Below are positions 53,111 to 62,101 of a DNA stretch of 64,000 nt, piece by piece. The stretch comes from CAWALV01 sp963782965 (GTDB taxonomy: Bacteria > Actinomycetota > Actinomycetes > Acidothermales > Acidothermaceae), in assembly GCA_963782965.1 (NCBI GenBank), contig CAWALV010000002.1:1-64000 (forward strand). The letters are read 5' to 3'. Within the stretch, counting starts at the first letter, position 1. The number at the start of each line of letters is the position of its first letter. The notes under the pieces were generated by a model. That model searched no databases. It was not told the DNA's origin and saw only the letters and a list, made by a program, of their open reading frames with translations. Both the position numbers and the translations under genes were made by a program.

Positions 53111-54356
53111 TTTACTCGTTCGCAGGGATTTCGGCATCGCGCTGGCCGGGCGCATCATCTCGACGTTCGGCGACGGAGTGGCCTTGGTCGCGCTCACCGT
53201 GCGCTTGCAAAGCGACGGCGCGCGGCCCTACGAAGTCGGCCTCCTGCTTGGCGCCGGAGTGATCCCGCAAGTGGTTCTGGCGCGCCCGGTCGGCCGACTC
53301 GTCGACTCGCGGGATTCCCGGCATCTTCTGGTCGGCGCCGGTCTGACGGAAGCAGCCTCCGCCGGTGCCCTCGTCGTCATGCACTCTGCGGTGGCCATCG
53401 TGGCGCTGGCGGCCGTCCTCGGTGCCGCCTCCTCGGTGGCAGGCACCACGTGGTCGGCGCTCATCCCCCGCATCGTCGGAGAGGACGCCGTCGCTCGGGC
53501 CATGTCGGCACAGCAGTCCCTACAAGCCGTCGTTCTGGTAGGCGCTCCCGCGGCCGGCGGCTTGCTCGCTGGGACTTTCGGCACCGGCCTTCCGCTGGCC
53601 ATCGACGCGGCCACCTTCCTCGTGCTCACCGGGGCGGCTGCGCTGGTCCGCACCAGACGACGACTCCCAGCTGAACCCGACAGGTGCTCGAGCGACACCC
53701 GCGACGGATTCGCCATCCTGCGCACTGACCGCGTCCTCGGCCCACTCGTCGTCGGCGTCGTGGCGGTCGTGCTGCTCGTCGGCATGGCCGACGTGGTTCT
53801 GGTCTTCCTGGTCCGAGACACGCTCCACGCGGGAGCAACCTGGTATGGGATCGCCGAGGCCACCTGGATGGCCGGAATGGTCGCCGGGTCGGTCGGCGCC
53901 GGATTGCTTCGCACCGAACGCGCCCGGATCTGGGCGACGATTTCGGGAGCAGGCCTGGCCTGCGCCGCCGTCATCCCGTTCGCCGTGATCCCAGCGGTCT
54001 GGATGCTCGTACCGCTTTCGGTCCTCGGCGGCATCGGCAACGGCTACGCGGCCGTGTGCTTTTCCACTCTTCTCATCAGCCGCACGCCCGACGCGGCACG
54101 CGGCCGGGTATCCGCTGCGGCCGGAGCCGCGCTCGGGGGCGCACAAGGCCTGTCGCTGCTGGCCGGTGGCGCCATCGCAGCGGTGGTCAGCTACCGGGCG
54201 ATCTACGCCACGGCAGGAACGCTCGGGACCGCCGTCGCCGTCACCATCGGTGTCTTCTACGCCGCGCGGACGACGAGCCTCGGCCGGCGCGTACTCCCGC
54301 AGCGCGAACAATCGATGGCGAGCGCCGCCATGGGTCGCGCAGGGCCAGCGAGCTGA
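53100..54356 (+). CDS. MFS transporter (enterobactin-exporter/MefA-like)
   Basis: Encodes 418 aa with about 12 hydrophobic spans. RRDFGIALAGRIISTFGDGVALVAL is the opening of the EntS/MefA-type MFS branch. GLLLGAGVIPQVVLARPVGRLVDSRDSRHLLV is the loop 2-3 motif A. The substrate is unknown, probably a drug or metabolite exported by proton antiport. No ribosome binding site precedes the ATG and the -10 box ends only 8 bases upstream, so a leaderless mRNA is likely. The divergent ArsR-like gene is its probable repressor. Confidence 0.9.
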   Translation: MLNSLLVRRDFGIALAGRIISTFGDGVALVALTVRLQSDGARPYEVGLLLGAGVIPQVVLARPVGRLVDSRDSRHLLVGAGLTEAASAGALVVMHSAVAIVALAAVLGAASSVAGTTWSALIPRIVGEDAVARAMSAQQSLQAVVLVGAPAAGGLLAGTFGTGLPLAIDAATFLVLTGAAALVRTRRRLPAEPDRCSSDTRDGFAILRTDRVLGPLVVGVVAVVLLVGMADVVLVFLVRDTLHAGATWYGIAEATWMAGMVAGSVGAGLLRTERARIWATISGAGLACAAVIPFAVIPAVWMLVPLSVLGGIGNGYAAVCFSTLLISRTPDAARGRVSAAAGAALGGAQGLSLLAGGAIAAVVSYRAIYATAGTLGTAVAVTIGVFYAARTTSLGRRVLPQREQSMASAAMGRAGPAS

Positions 54357-54498
54357 CCCCCAAGGCTAATGGCGGCCAGGCCTACCAGGCGTCCATCCAC
54401 ACCCACACTGTCGCAGCCCGCTGCCTGCGTGGTTCCGCTCCGACGGACATCGTAGGTAACCGTTCATCCTGCGCGCGAGTAGCGTCGCGTTCTGAGTC

Positions 54499-54875
54499 CT
54501 ATCGACCCAGGCGTTCGAGAGCGGCCGGCCAAAGTGGGCGCCCGTCGGCGGAAGTGATCTCCCACTGCACGAATCTCGTCTGCCCCATGTGCGGGCTCAA
54601 CGAGCTCATCACGCCGACATGCGGGGACGTACGCATGACAACGCGGCACGATCGCGCCACACCGACAGCGTCCAGTAGTCACGGCTCAGCGGCTTCGCTC
54701 GCAGCGTGTAGCCGACGAGACCGTCGGCGGCGGACAGCTGCCTGCGCACCGCCATGACCGCCCGCATGAAGCGCACGGTCGAGGTGATCCGTTTCAACGG
54801 CAGGTGTGAGGCCATCACCAGATACGTATTTCCCGGCGCCATTTCGGCGCGGGCGGTCCACGGCAGATCAGGCAC
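54499..54875 (-). pseudogene. DUF3291-like / monooxygenase-like small protein gene with a frameshift
   Basis: The minus-strand frame starting at 54875 encodes YLVMASHLPLKRITSTVRFMRAV and ends at a TGA near 54610 just after LSVWRDRAALS. A second frame then continues as MRTSPHVGVMSSLSPHMGQT and RFVQWEITSADGRPLWPAAL, ending at TAG 54499. Together they make a protein of about 125 aa with the usual order of the family (WRD..AL, then FVQW near the end). One base change in length near 54640 breaks the gene. Confidence 0.75.
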
Positions 54876-55061
54876 GGCACGAAGCTAGCAGCGAGATCAC
54901 GACTTGCCAATCGCGCTTGATAGAAGGAGTCAGCCCTCACCTGGCGGCAGCGATACAGCCAGGTGCTTTCCCGCAAGGCGTGACAAACGCCGCCGGTGGG
55001 GAACCCAGAACGTAGGCCCGTCTTGGGCGAAGTCGCGAGACAGCGAGGTCGGCGCGTCGCC

Positions 55062-55406
55062 GTGAAGTGGATCGCGCAAACGAAGCGCATCAGAACGCGC
55101 GCGTGGCTCGCCATGTGTGCTTTCGTCGTCCTGACGATCTCGCTGCCACTGGCCACGGGCATCGGTTGGACATGCTTCATCGCACCGGCGATCGCCACGA
55201 TCGTCGTGCTGTCATGGAACGGAGTCGCACACTTTCTTGTCGGCGCAGCCGTGCGAACACAGGCAAGAAGCGGCGTCGCGGAGATCGAGCGCTGGCTCGC
55301 GACTGGTGGTACGGCGTTCGTACCGGGCTCAGCGCAGGAATACTGCCCGCAGTGCGGCAGACCGACAGACCCGGCGAACGGGTGCTGCCGTTACCACTTG
55401 CGCTGA
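55062..55406 (+). CDS. Small membrane protein with C-terminal Cys-rich motif
   Basis: About 114 aa from a GTG; an in-frame GTG at 54996 is an alternative start, and no strong ribosome binding site helps to decide. Two membrane helices (AWLAMCAFVVLTISLPLAT and CFIAPAIATIVVLSW) are followed by a soluble part ending YCPQCGRPTDPANGCCRYH, whose four Cys and His could bind zinc. Function unknown. Confidence 0.5.
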   Translation: MKWIAQTKRIRTRAWLAMCAFVVLTISLPLATGIGWTCFIAPAIATIVVLSWNGVAHFLVGAAVRTQARSGVAEIERWLATGGTAFVPGSAQEYCPQCGRPTDPANGCCRYHLR

Positions 55407-56320
55407 CGAGTTACCCGTAGCAGGCAAGCGGCGATCGGCGTAACGCAACTCCGCCGTCCGCGCTAACCGGAATCCGCCACTTGCTGCGGGCTTCGCGTGG
55501 CGGCTTGGCCCAGTTGCGAAACCGCACCGAACAAGGGGCGGAAGCGGTGTGATGTCGACGAGCTATCGCTACCGCCACCTCTGAGTCATTGCCGGGGCCA
55601 TTTCAGCCTAGGCACGCATGGCCCATCTCAAGCCTGTCACCCGGTTGGCCGATCAAACGACGTCGTGAAACACCGAGGCCGGGGCCCCGCATGCTCGTAA
55701 CCATCTGCCGCCGCACCGTTGCGGTTTGGGCGCTTGGCGGGCTGTCACTCACAGCTACCGCCGGCGCCCTGTCGACGGCTGCCATATGGCCGGGTGTCGC
55801 GCACGCCGCCTCTGCACCGACGGTCGACTCCGTCAGCCCGACGACAGGCCCGGAGGCGGGGGGCCAGGAAATCTACATAACGGGAACCGGCTTCACGAAC
55901 GCCACAGCCGTCGACTTCGGAGGCACTGCCGCCACGTCTTTCACCGTCAACTCCGACACCGACATCACCGCCGTCACACCCGCAGGCACGGGCGCCGTCG
56001 ACGTCTCGGTGACCTCGCCTGACGGGACAGGCACGCTGGTCGGTGCCTTCACGTATGTGCCGCCACCCACCATCACCTCGATCAGCCCGACGACCGGCCC
56101 GGCCACCGGCGGCACGACGGTCACCATCACGGGCACCGGGTTCGTCGACCTCTGCGGCATCACTTTCGGCGCTGTCGGAGCAGGGTTCCACTCGTCGACC
56201 GACGGCAGTCAAACGCAACTCGTGGTGAGTGCGCCTGCGGGCAGTGGGCAGGTCAAGATCACCGTCAGCTCGGCTGGTGGCAGTGCTACATCGAGCGTCT
56301 TTTTCACTTACGTGCCAGCT

Positions 56321-56800
56321 CCGACCATCACGAGCTTCACACCTGCATCCGGTCCCGCCACCGGCGGCACCAGCGTGACCATCACCGGCACCCACTTCGA
56401 CACTGCAACCGCGGTGGACTTCGGCACAACACCTGCCACCGCATTTACCGTCGACTCACCGACCCAGATCACGGCCACCACCCCAGGCGATAGCGGATCG
56501 GTCGCGATCGAGGTCACCACGATCGGCGGTCCCACAACGTCGACTGACCTCTTCACCTACGACGCGCCGACGATCACGAGCTTCACACCCGCCTCCGGCC
56601 CTGCCACCGGCGGCACCAGCGTGACCATCACCGGCACCCACTTCGACGCCGCTACTGCGGTGGACTTCGGCACAACACCTGCCACGGCGTTCACCGTCGA
56701 CTCCTCGACTCAGATCACGGCCACCACCCCCGGCGGTAGCGGATCGGTCACCCTCTCGGTCACCACAGCCGGTGGGACGTCGTCGGGCGGCACGTTCAGC
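56321..56800 (+). repeat. Two near-identical 246-nt IPT domain copies
   Basis: Units starting at 56321 and 56567 encode TITSFTPASGPATGGTSVTI and about 80 residues in total with only a few differences, many at third codon positions or clustered. The spacing is exactly 246 bases (82 codons). This is a recent tandem duplication within the surface protein. Confidence 0.88.
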
Positions 56801-56810
56801 TACATCTGTC

Positions 56811-56876
56811 GGTGGCGGCGGTGGCGGTGGCGGTGGCGGTGGCGGTGGCGGCGGCGGTGGCGGTGGCGGTGGCGGC
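56811..56876 (+). repeat. GGT/GGC repeat encoding 22 glycines
   Basis: 66 bases made only of GGT and GGC codons, mostly as GGTGGC hexamers. In the downstream frame it encodes a Gly22 linker between the IPT and CWB2 parts. In the upstream frame it would read Arg-Trp repeats, which confirms which frame is real. Confidence 0.95.
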
Positions 56877-57789
56877 TTCAGCATCGTTCGGATCGGCGGT
56901 GCCGATCGCGACGCGACCGCGAACCTCATCGCCCAGGCGATGTACCCGGCGGCAGGCTCGGCTCAGTCGGTCGTGCTTGCTCGCGACGACGTCTTCGCCG
57001 ATGCGCTCGCCGGTTCGCCGATGGCCAAGGTGTTCGACGGTCCCGTCCTGCTCACCCCGACGAATAGCCTGTCGAGCAGCGCGAGCGACGGCATCGCGCG
57101 GGTTCTCCGGCCGGGTGGCACGATCTATGTGCTCGGCGGGACGGCCGCCATCAGCGACACCGTAGTGAATCGCCTGAAGCAGCTCGGCTTTCCCGTCGTC
57201 CGGATCGGCGGCGCCGACCGCTACGAGACAGCGGCCCTGATCGCACAGCGACTCGCCGGTGCGGAGACCGTCGCCAACGTCTACCTCGCGACCGGCGCGA
57301 ACTTCCCTGACGCACTCTCAGCCGCGAGCGCCGCGGGCTCAGATCATGGCGTGATCCTCTTGACCGCGGACACCAGCGTGCCGGCGGCAACGGCGTCCTG
57401 GTTGAACGCACATCCGTCGTTGCCGCGCATCGCCGTGGGCGGCCAGGCCGCGCACGCCGTGCCTACCGCTCGCCCGCTGTTCGGCGCCGACCGGTACGCG
57501 ACTTCTGTCGCCGTCGCCGCGGCGACGTACCCAGCAGCCCCCGGTTTGATCATCGCGACAGGCACCGCTTTCCCGGACGCGCTGGCCGGCGCAGCGCTGG
57601 CGGCTCAGCGAGGAGACGGCATGCTGCTGTTCGACCCACAAACCGCCACGCCCAGCGCCGTACAGGCCTCCTACCTCACCTCGATCGCGTCGAGCGCATC
57701 GCAACTCGTCGTCCTCGGTGGGCAAGCCGCCATGCCCGATGCCGTCGTCGGGGTCGTCGCCACCGCACTGGGCCACCCGCAGTGAGCAC

Positions 57790-57909
57790 TTAGTCGCTGC
57801 GGAACTGGAGCGGGTAAATCTCGGAGATCATCAGCCAGAACGCGGGCCCGAGGCCGATCGCGAAGCCGACGATGTAGACGATCACGCACACGAGCCCGAC
57901 CCATGGCAC
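57790..57909 (-). pseudogene. Fragment of an MFS sugar-porter gene
   Basis: The minus strand encodes VPWVGLVCVIVYIVGFAIGL and GPAFWLMISEIYPLQ, then FRSD and a TAA. This is the well-known segment of sugar porters around helix 10 (G-P-x-x-W, then SEI-P). Complete transporters have about 470 residues; here about 39 remain and there is no matching sequence on either side. It is a leftover of a deleted gene. Confidence 0.75.
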
Positions 57910-58045
57910 GTTGTTGTGGATCGACGGCAACAGAACGCCGTCTTCTGGGGCCCTGGCGCGGGGACAGCGCGGCCGCCGCCCGCAGGCCGCGACACAAAGA
58001 TCAGCCGGCGTGCATAGCGGCGCGAAGACAGGGAAGGCGGGCCGC

Positions 58046-59518
58046 ATGAGACTCTTGCTCGTCCACCCCAGCTGCCTGCTGTACTCCGAAATCTTCCTGC
58101 GGCTCGAACCGCTGGGCATCGAGAGCGTCGCGGCCGCCGCGCGCAGCGCGGGTCACGACGTCCGGGTCATCGACTTGCAAGTCATGACGCACGACGAGCT
58201 CGCCCAGGAGGTCCGCCGCTTCGAGCCCGAGGCCGTCGGGTTCGGCTTGAACTACCTCGCAAACGTGCCCGAGGTCATCGATTTGGCGCGCGAGATCAAG
58301 GCCGCCGACCCGAGCCGCTTCGTGTTCGCCGGCGGACACTCCGTCTCGTTCATCGCCACGCACGTGCTCGAGCAGGCGGAGGGCGGGCTCGACGCGATCA
58401 TCCGCGGCGAGGGGGAGACCGCGATCACTCGGCTGCTCGAAGCCGTCGCGAGCCGCGCCGCACTGACCGACGTCCCGGGCGTGGTGACCCTCGCCGGCGC
58501 CGGGCCGGCACCGGAAATGCTCGACAGCCTGGACGTCGTCCGGCCGGCGCGCGACCTGATGCGCAAGCGGCGCAAGTATTTCATCGGCGTCCTCGACCCG
58601 TGCGCCTCGATGGAGTTCACCCGCGGCTGCCCGTGGGACTGCTCCTTCTGCTCGGCGTGGACCTTCTACGGCCGTTCCTACCGCAAGGTGTCTCCCGACG
58701 TCGCAGCGGCGGAGATGGCGGGGATCCAGGAGCCGAACGTGTTCCTGGTCGACGACGTCGCGTTCATCAAGCCCGAACACGGCGACGCCATAGCCGCCGA
58801 GCTCGAGAAGCGGCAGGTGCACAAGAAGTACTACCTGGAGACCCGCGCCGACGTCCTCTTGCGCAACACCGACGTGTTCGAACGGTGGGTACGGCTCGGT
58901 CTGCAGTACATGTTTCTCGGGATGGAGGCGCTCGACGAAGAAGGGCTGGAGATGTTCCGCAAGCGGGTCAGCCGCGACGAGAACATGCACGCCTTGGAGG
59001 TCGCGCGCAAGCTCGGCATCAGTGTCGCGATCAACCTGATCGTCGACCCGGAGTGGGACACCGACCGCTTCCGCCTGGTGCGCGAATTCGCGCTGTCGGT
59101 GCCCGAGATCGTGCACCTGACGGTCAAGACGCCGTACCCCGGCACGGAGATCTGGCACACCGACGGCCGCAGCCTGACCTCCCTCGACTACCGCCTGTTC
59201 GACATCCAGCACGCGGTGCTGCCGACCAAGCTCCCGCTCGACGTCTTCTACCGGGAACTCGTGCACACGCAAGCGGTCATCAACCGCAAGCACCTGAGCT
59301 TCGCGGCCGCCCGGGCGACCATGGGCATCATCGGAAACCACCTGCTGCACGGCCAGACGAACTTCGCGCGCATGCTGTGGCGGTTCAACAAGGTCTACAA
59401 CGCCGACCGCCAGTACCGGGATCATCTCGCCCCGGTGCATTACGAGCTGCCGCCACCCCAGCACCGGCCGGTGGGCCGCAAAGAGCTGTTCGTGCACACC
59501 CGCGCCGTCCACTCCTGA
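58046..59518 (+). CDS. hpnR: Hopanoid C-3 methylase (B12-binding radical SAM)
   Basis: Encodes 490 aa; GGGAAGG precedes the ATG. The first 150 residues are a cobalamin-binding-type domain (LLLVHPSCLLYSEIFLRLEPLG, VGFGLNYLANVPEVIDLA). The radical SAM motif is CPWDCSFC (C-x3-C-x2-C), within RGCPWDCSFCSAWTFYGRSYRK, which together with YKKYYLETRADVL-like sequence is characteristic of HpnR. HpnR adds a methyl group at C-3 of hopanoid lipids, using SAM and cobalamin. No squalene-hopene cyclase or other hopanoid gene is in the window. Confidence 0.9.
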   Translation: MRLLLVHPSCLLYSEIFLRLEPLGIESVAAAARSAGHDVRVIDLQVMTHDELAQEVRRFEPEAVGFGLNYLANVPEVIDLAREIKAADPSRFVFAGGHSVSFIATHVLEQAEGGLDAIIRGEGETAITRLLEAVASRAALTDVPGVVTLAGAGPAPEMLDSLDVVRPARDLMRKRRKYFIGVLDPCASMEFTRGCPWDCSFCSAWTFYGRSYRKVSPDVAAAEMAGIQEPNVFLVDDVAFIKPEHGDAIAAELEKRQVHKKYYLETRADVLLRNTDVFERWVRLGLQYMFLGMEALDEEGLEMFRKRVSRDENMHALEVARKLGISVAINLIVDPEWDTDRFRLVREFALSVPEIVHLTVKTPYPGTEIWHTDGRSLTSLDYRLFDIQHAVLPTKLPLDVFYRELVHTQAVINRKHLSFAAARATMGIIGNHLLHGQTNFARMLWRFNKVYNADRQYRDHLAPVHYELPPPQHRPVGRKELFVHTRAVHS

Positions 59519-59751
59519 TCCCGGGGCCAGCCGCGCACGCGCCTGTGCCGAGTGAAGGGTTGTGGCTGCCTCAAGGGCCGATTCGACAGCACAACTCCTT
59601 CATTCGGTGACCGACACCGGCTGCGAGTGAAAAATGAGGCCGAAAGTTGATCGGGACGCCACCTGTACCCGCCACGATGCGAGATGATCGCATTGCCTGC
59701 TCCGGCGTGCCGAACTCTCGGCTGCGGGCCGGCGGGAGGAGATGAGCTGTT

Positions 59752-60189
59752 GTGAAGCGACAGTTGTCGAACGACGACTTCGAAGAGCTGCTGGCGTTCC
59801 GCACCGAGTTGCGGCGGTTCCTGCGTTGGAGCGAGGGCCAGGCGAAGTCCGCCGGTCTGACTCCGGCGCAGCACCAGCTCCTGCTAGCCGTACGCGGACA
59901 CGACGACGATCGTGGGCCGACGGTCGGCGACATCGCCAACTACCTGCTGCTGCGCCCGCACAGTGTGGTCGGGTTGCTCGACCGCGCCGAGGCGGCCGGC
60001 CTCGTGACCAGGCACCGCGTCGACGACGACGGTCGCGTCGTCCGTATCACGCTGACCAGCTTGGCCAAGCAGCGCTTGAACCGGCTGACGGCACTGCACC
60101 TGGACGAGCTGCGGCGGCTCGCGCCCTCGCTGAACCGGATTACTCGCGGGCTGGGCGATCCTGGGGTCCTGGCGCGCCGCGCCCGCTGA
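59752..60189 (+). CDS. MarR-family transcriptional regulator
   Basis: Encodes 145 aa from GTG 59752, with GGGAGGAGATGAG upstream. GLTPAQHQLLLAVRGH, TVGDIANYLLLRPHSVVGLLDRAEAAGLV and RHRVDDDGRVVRITLT are the winged-helix parts. Target genes are unknown; the neighbours hpnR and the pilus-type ATPase gene are both separated by gaps. Confidence 0.9.
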   Translation: MKRQLSNDDFEELLAFRTELRRFLRWSEGQAKSAGLTPAQHQLLLAVRGHDDDRGPTVGDIANYLLLRPHSVVGLLDRAEAAGLVTRHRVDDDGRVVRITLTSLAKQRLNRLTALHLDELRRLAPSLNRITRGLGDPGVLARRAR

Positions 60190-60270
60190 CGCCGCGCGGC
60201 GGCGCTCACGTTTGACTCATATCCGGGCACCCGTAGCCGAAAGAGATGGCGTCCCAACACAGGGAGTGCC

Positions 60271-61980
60271 ATGTCTGTCGATCCTGCCACCGCCGCGCCC
60301 CCCGAGCGTCGCCGTCTTGGCGATGTTCTCATCGAGCGCGACCTCTTGACCCGCGACCAGCTCGAACAGGTCCTCGAGGTCCAGCGCAAGCTCACCGGCA
60401 AGGACCGCAAGCGCCTCGGCCAGCTGATCGTCGAGATGGGTTTCTTGACCGAACGCCAGGTGGCTGAGGCGCTCGCCGAGCTGCTGGCCCTCGAACTGGT
60501 CGACGGCAACGACTTCGCCGTCCCGATGGAAGTCGCCCGGCTGCTCCCGCGCCAAGTCGCGGAACGGGCTCACGTGCTCGTGCTCGGACGCACCCACGAC
60601 GGCCTGCGCGTCGCGACCGCCGACCCCACGAACGTGGTGGCTCTGGACGACGTCCGGGCCTACACCGGCTCGCACACGCTGTCGCTCGTCGTCGCCCCCG
60701 AGTCGCTGATCCGGGAGCAGATCGCGCGGGTGTACTCGATGGCGGCCGACCCCCGGCTCCTCACCCTGCCGAGCGAGGTGCAGGTCGACCCCGCCGAGGA
60801 GGCCGCACTCGCCAAGGCCGCCGACCAGGCTCCGACCGTCCAGCTCGTCAACCAGATCCTCTCCGACGCGGTGCGCGTCGGTGCGAGCGACATCCACATC
60901 GAACAGCAGCTGGACGGCGTGTGGATCCGCCACCGCATCGACGGCGTGCTGCGCGACATCACCCGGGTGCACAAGGGGGCCGCGCCCGCGCTCGTCAGCC
61001 GGCTCAAGATCATCTCGGGCATGGACATCGCCGAACGCCGCCTCCCGCAGGACGGCCGGATGAAGATCGCCGCGAACGGCGTGGCGGTCGATGCGCGGGT
61101 CAGCACGCTCCCGGCGGTGCATGGTGAGAAGGTCGTGATCCGTCTCCTGCCGGACGCCGGGCAGATCAGCGAATGCGAGCAGCTCGGTATGGACGCCGAC
61201 CAGCTCGGCGCCTTGCTGAACGCAGCGACGGCTTCGCAGGGCCTGGTGCTCATCACCGGACCGACCGGCTCGGGGAAGACCAACACGCTGTACTCGGTGT
61301 TGTCGCGAGTCGCATCCCGCGAACGCAATGTCGTCACCCTCGAGGATCCGGTCGAGATCCAGCTTCCCGGCATCACCCAGGTGCAGGTCGAGGCACGTTC
61401 GGGGTTGACCTTCGCCCGCGGGCTGCGCTCGGTGCTGCGCCAGGACCCCGACGTCGTCCTCGTCGGTGAGGTACGCGACTCCGAGACGACCACCCTCGTG
61501 CTGGAGGCCGCACTCACCGGGCACCTCGTGCTGACGACGCTGCACACCAACAACGCGCCGTCCGCCATCACCCGGCTGGTCGACATGGGTGCCGAGCCGT
61601 TCATGGTGGCCTCGTCGCTGTCGGTCGTCGTGGCCCAGCGGCTGCTCCGACGCCCCTGTGTGAGCTGCGCCCGCCCCTATCAACCGGCGAGCGAGCTGCT
61701 CTCGCGCTTGGGTGTCTCAGCGGACGATCTCCTCGGCGCGACACCGCGCCAGGGCACCGGCTGCGTCGACTGCAATGGCAGCGGCTACCGCGGCCGTACC
61801 GGCGTCTTCGAGGTGCTCCCGGTCACCCCGCAGACCCGAGAGGTCGTTCTCCACACACCGACCGAGTCTGCGATCGGGCACGCCGCCGCGGCGGAAGGGA
61901 TGATCACCTTGCGGCAGGCGGGGATCGCCAAAGCCCTGCGCGGGGAGACGACCTTCGAGGAGGTCCTGCGCGCCTGCTGA
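60271..61980 (+). CDS. GspE/PilB-type secretion or pilus ATPase
   Basis: Encodes 569 aa. The N-terminal MshEN-like domain (RRLGDVLIERDLLTRDQLEQVL, LGQLIVEMGFLTERQVAEAL) is followed by the motor: ASDIHIEQ, ITGPTGSGKTNTLYSVL (Walker A), TLEDPVEIQLPGITQVQV (Asp box), VGEVRDSETTTLVLEAALTGHLVLTTLHTN (Walker B and His box) and a zinc-type Cys cluster (CVSCARPY, CVDCNGSGYRGRTG). It powers assembly of type IV pili or type II secretion pseudopili. No other pilus gene is in the window. Confidence 0.93.
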   Translation: MSVDPATAAPPERRRLGDVLIERDLLTRDQLEQVLEVQRKLTGKDRKRLGQLIVEMGFLTERQVAEALAELLALELVDGNDFAVPMEVARLLPRQVAERAHVLVLGRTHDGLRVATADPTNVVALDDVRAYTGSHTLSLVVAPESLIREQIARVYSMAADPRLLTLPSEVQVDPAEEAALAKAADQAPTVQLVNQILSDAVRVGASDIHIEQQLDGVWIRHRIDGVLRDITRVHKGAAPALVSRLKIISGMDIAERRLPQDGRMKIAANGVAVDARVSTLPAVHGEKVVIRLLPDAGQISECEQLGMDADQLGALLNAATASQGLVLITGPTGSGKTNTLYSVLSRVASRERNVVTLEDPVEIQLPGITQVQVEARSGLTFARGLRSVLRQDPDVVLVGEVRDSETTTLVLEAALTGHLVLTTLHTNNAPSAITRLVDMGAEPFMVASSLSVVVAQRLLRRPCVSCARPYQPASELLSRLGVSADDLLGATPRQGTGCVDCNGSGYRGRTGVFEVLPVTPQTREVVLHTPTESAIGHAAAAEGMITLRQAGIAKALRGETTFEEVLRAC

Positions 61981-62101
61981 GCTCGCTGCTGCGCGAGTCC
62001 GAAATCCGCGAGCACCGGCCGCCCGCGCATGAGAACGTGGAGCAGTTCGAGCCGGTCCAGCATCGGTCCGCTCCGCGGACGCAAGACCACCGGGAAGTGC
62101 C

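Larger units (their letters stand above)
55691..57785 (+). pseudogene. Surface protein with IPT/TIG domains and CWB2 repeats, interrupted by a frameshift
   Basis: From ATG 55691 a signal peptide (VAVWALGGLSLTATAGAL to AHA) leads into four IPT/TIG Ig-like domains of about 82 residues; domains three and four are nearly identical. The frame then shifts at about 56810, and in the next frame a 22-glycine linker leads into three cell-wall-binding type 2 repeats (VRIGGADRDATANLIAQ, VRIGGADRYETAALIAQ and FGADRYATSVAVA). CWB2 repeats bind cell wall polymers, so the intact protein would show its Ig domains on the surface. One extra base between TAC and the first GGT accounts for the break. Confidence 0.82.

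Noticed and set aside
58001..59512. A 503-codon minus-strand frame opposite hpnR
   Set aside because: Antisense shadow; the plus strand carries the radical SAM motif and family-wide conserved segments.
60217..61683. A 488-codon minus-strand frame opposite the GspE/PilB gene
   Set aside because: Shadow frame with no recognisable motif; the plus strand has Walker A, Walker B and the zinc cluster.
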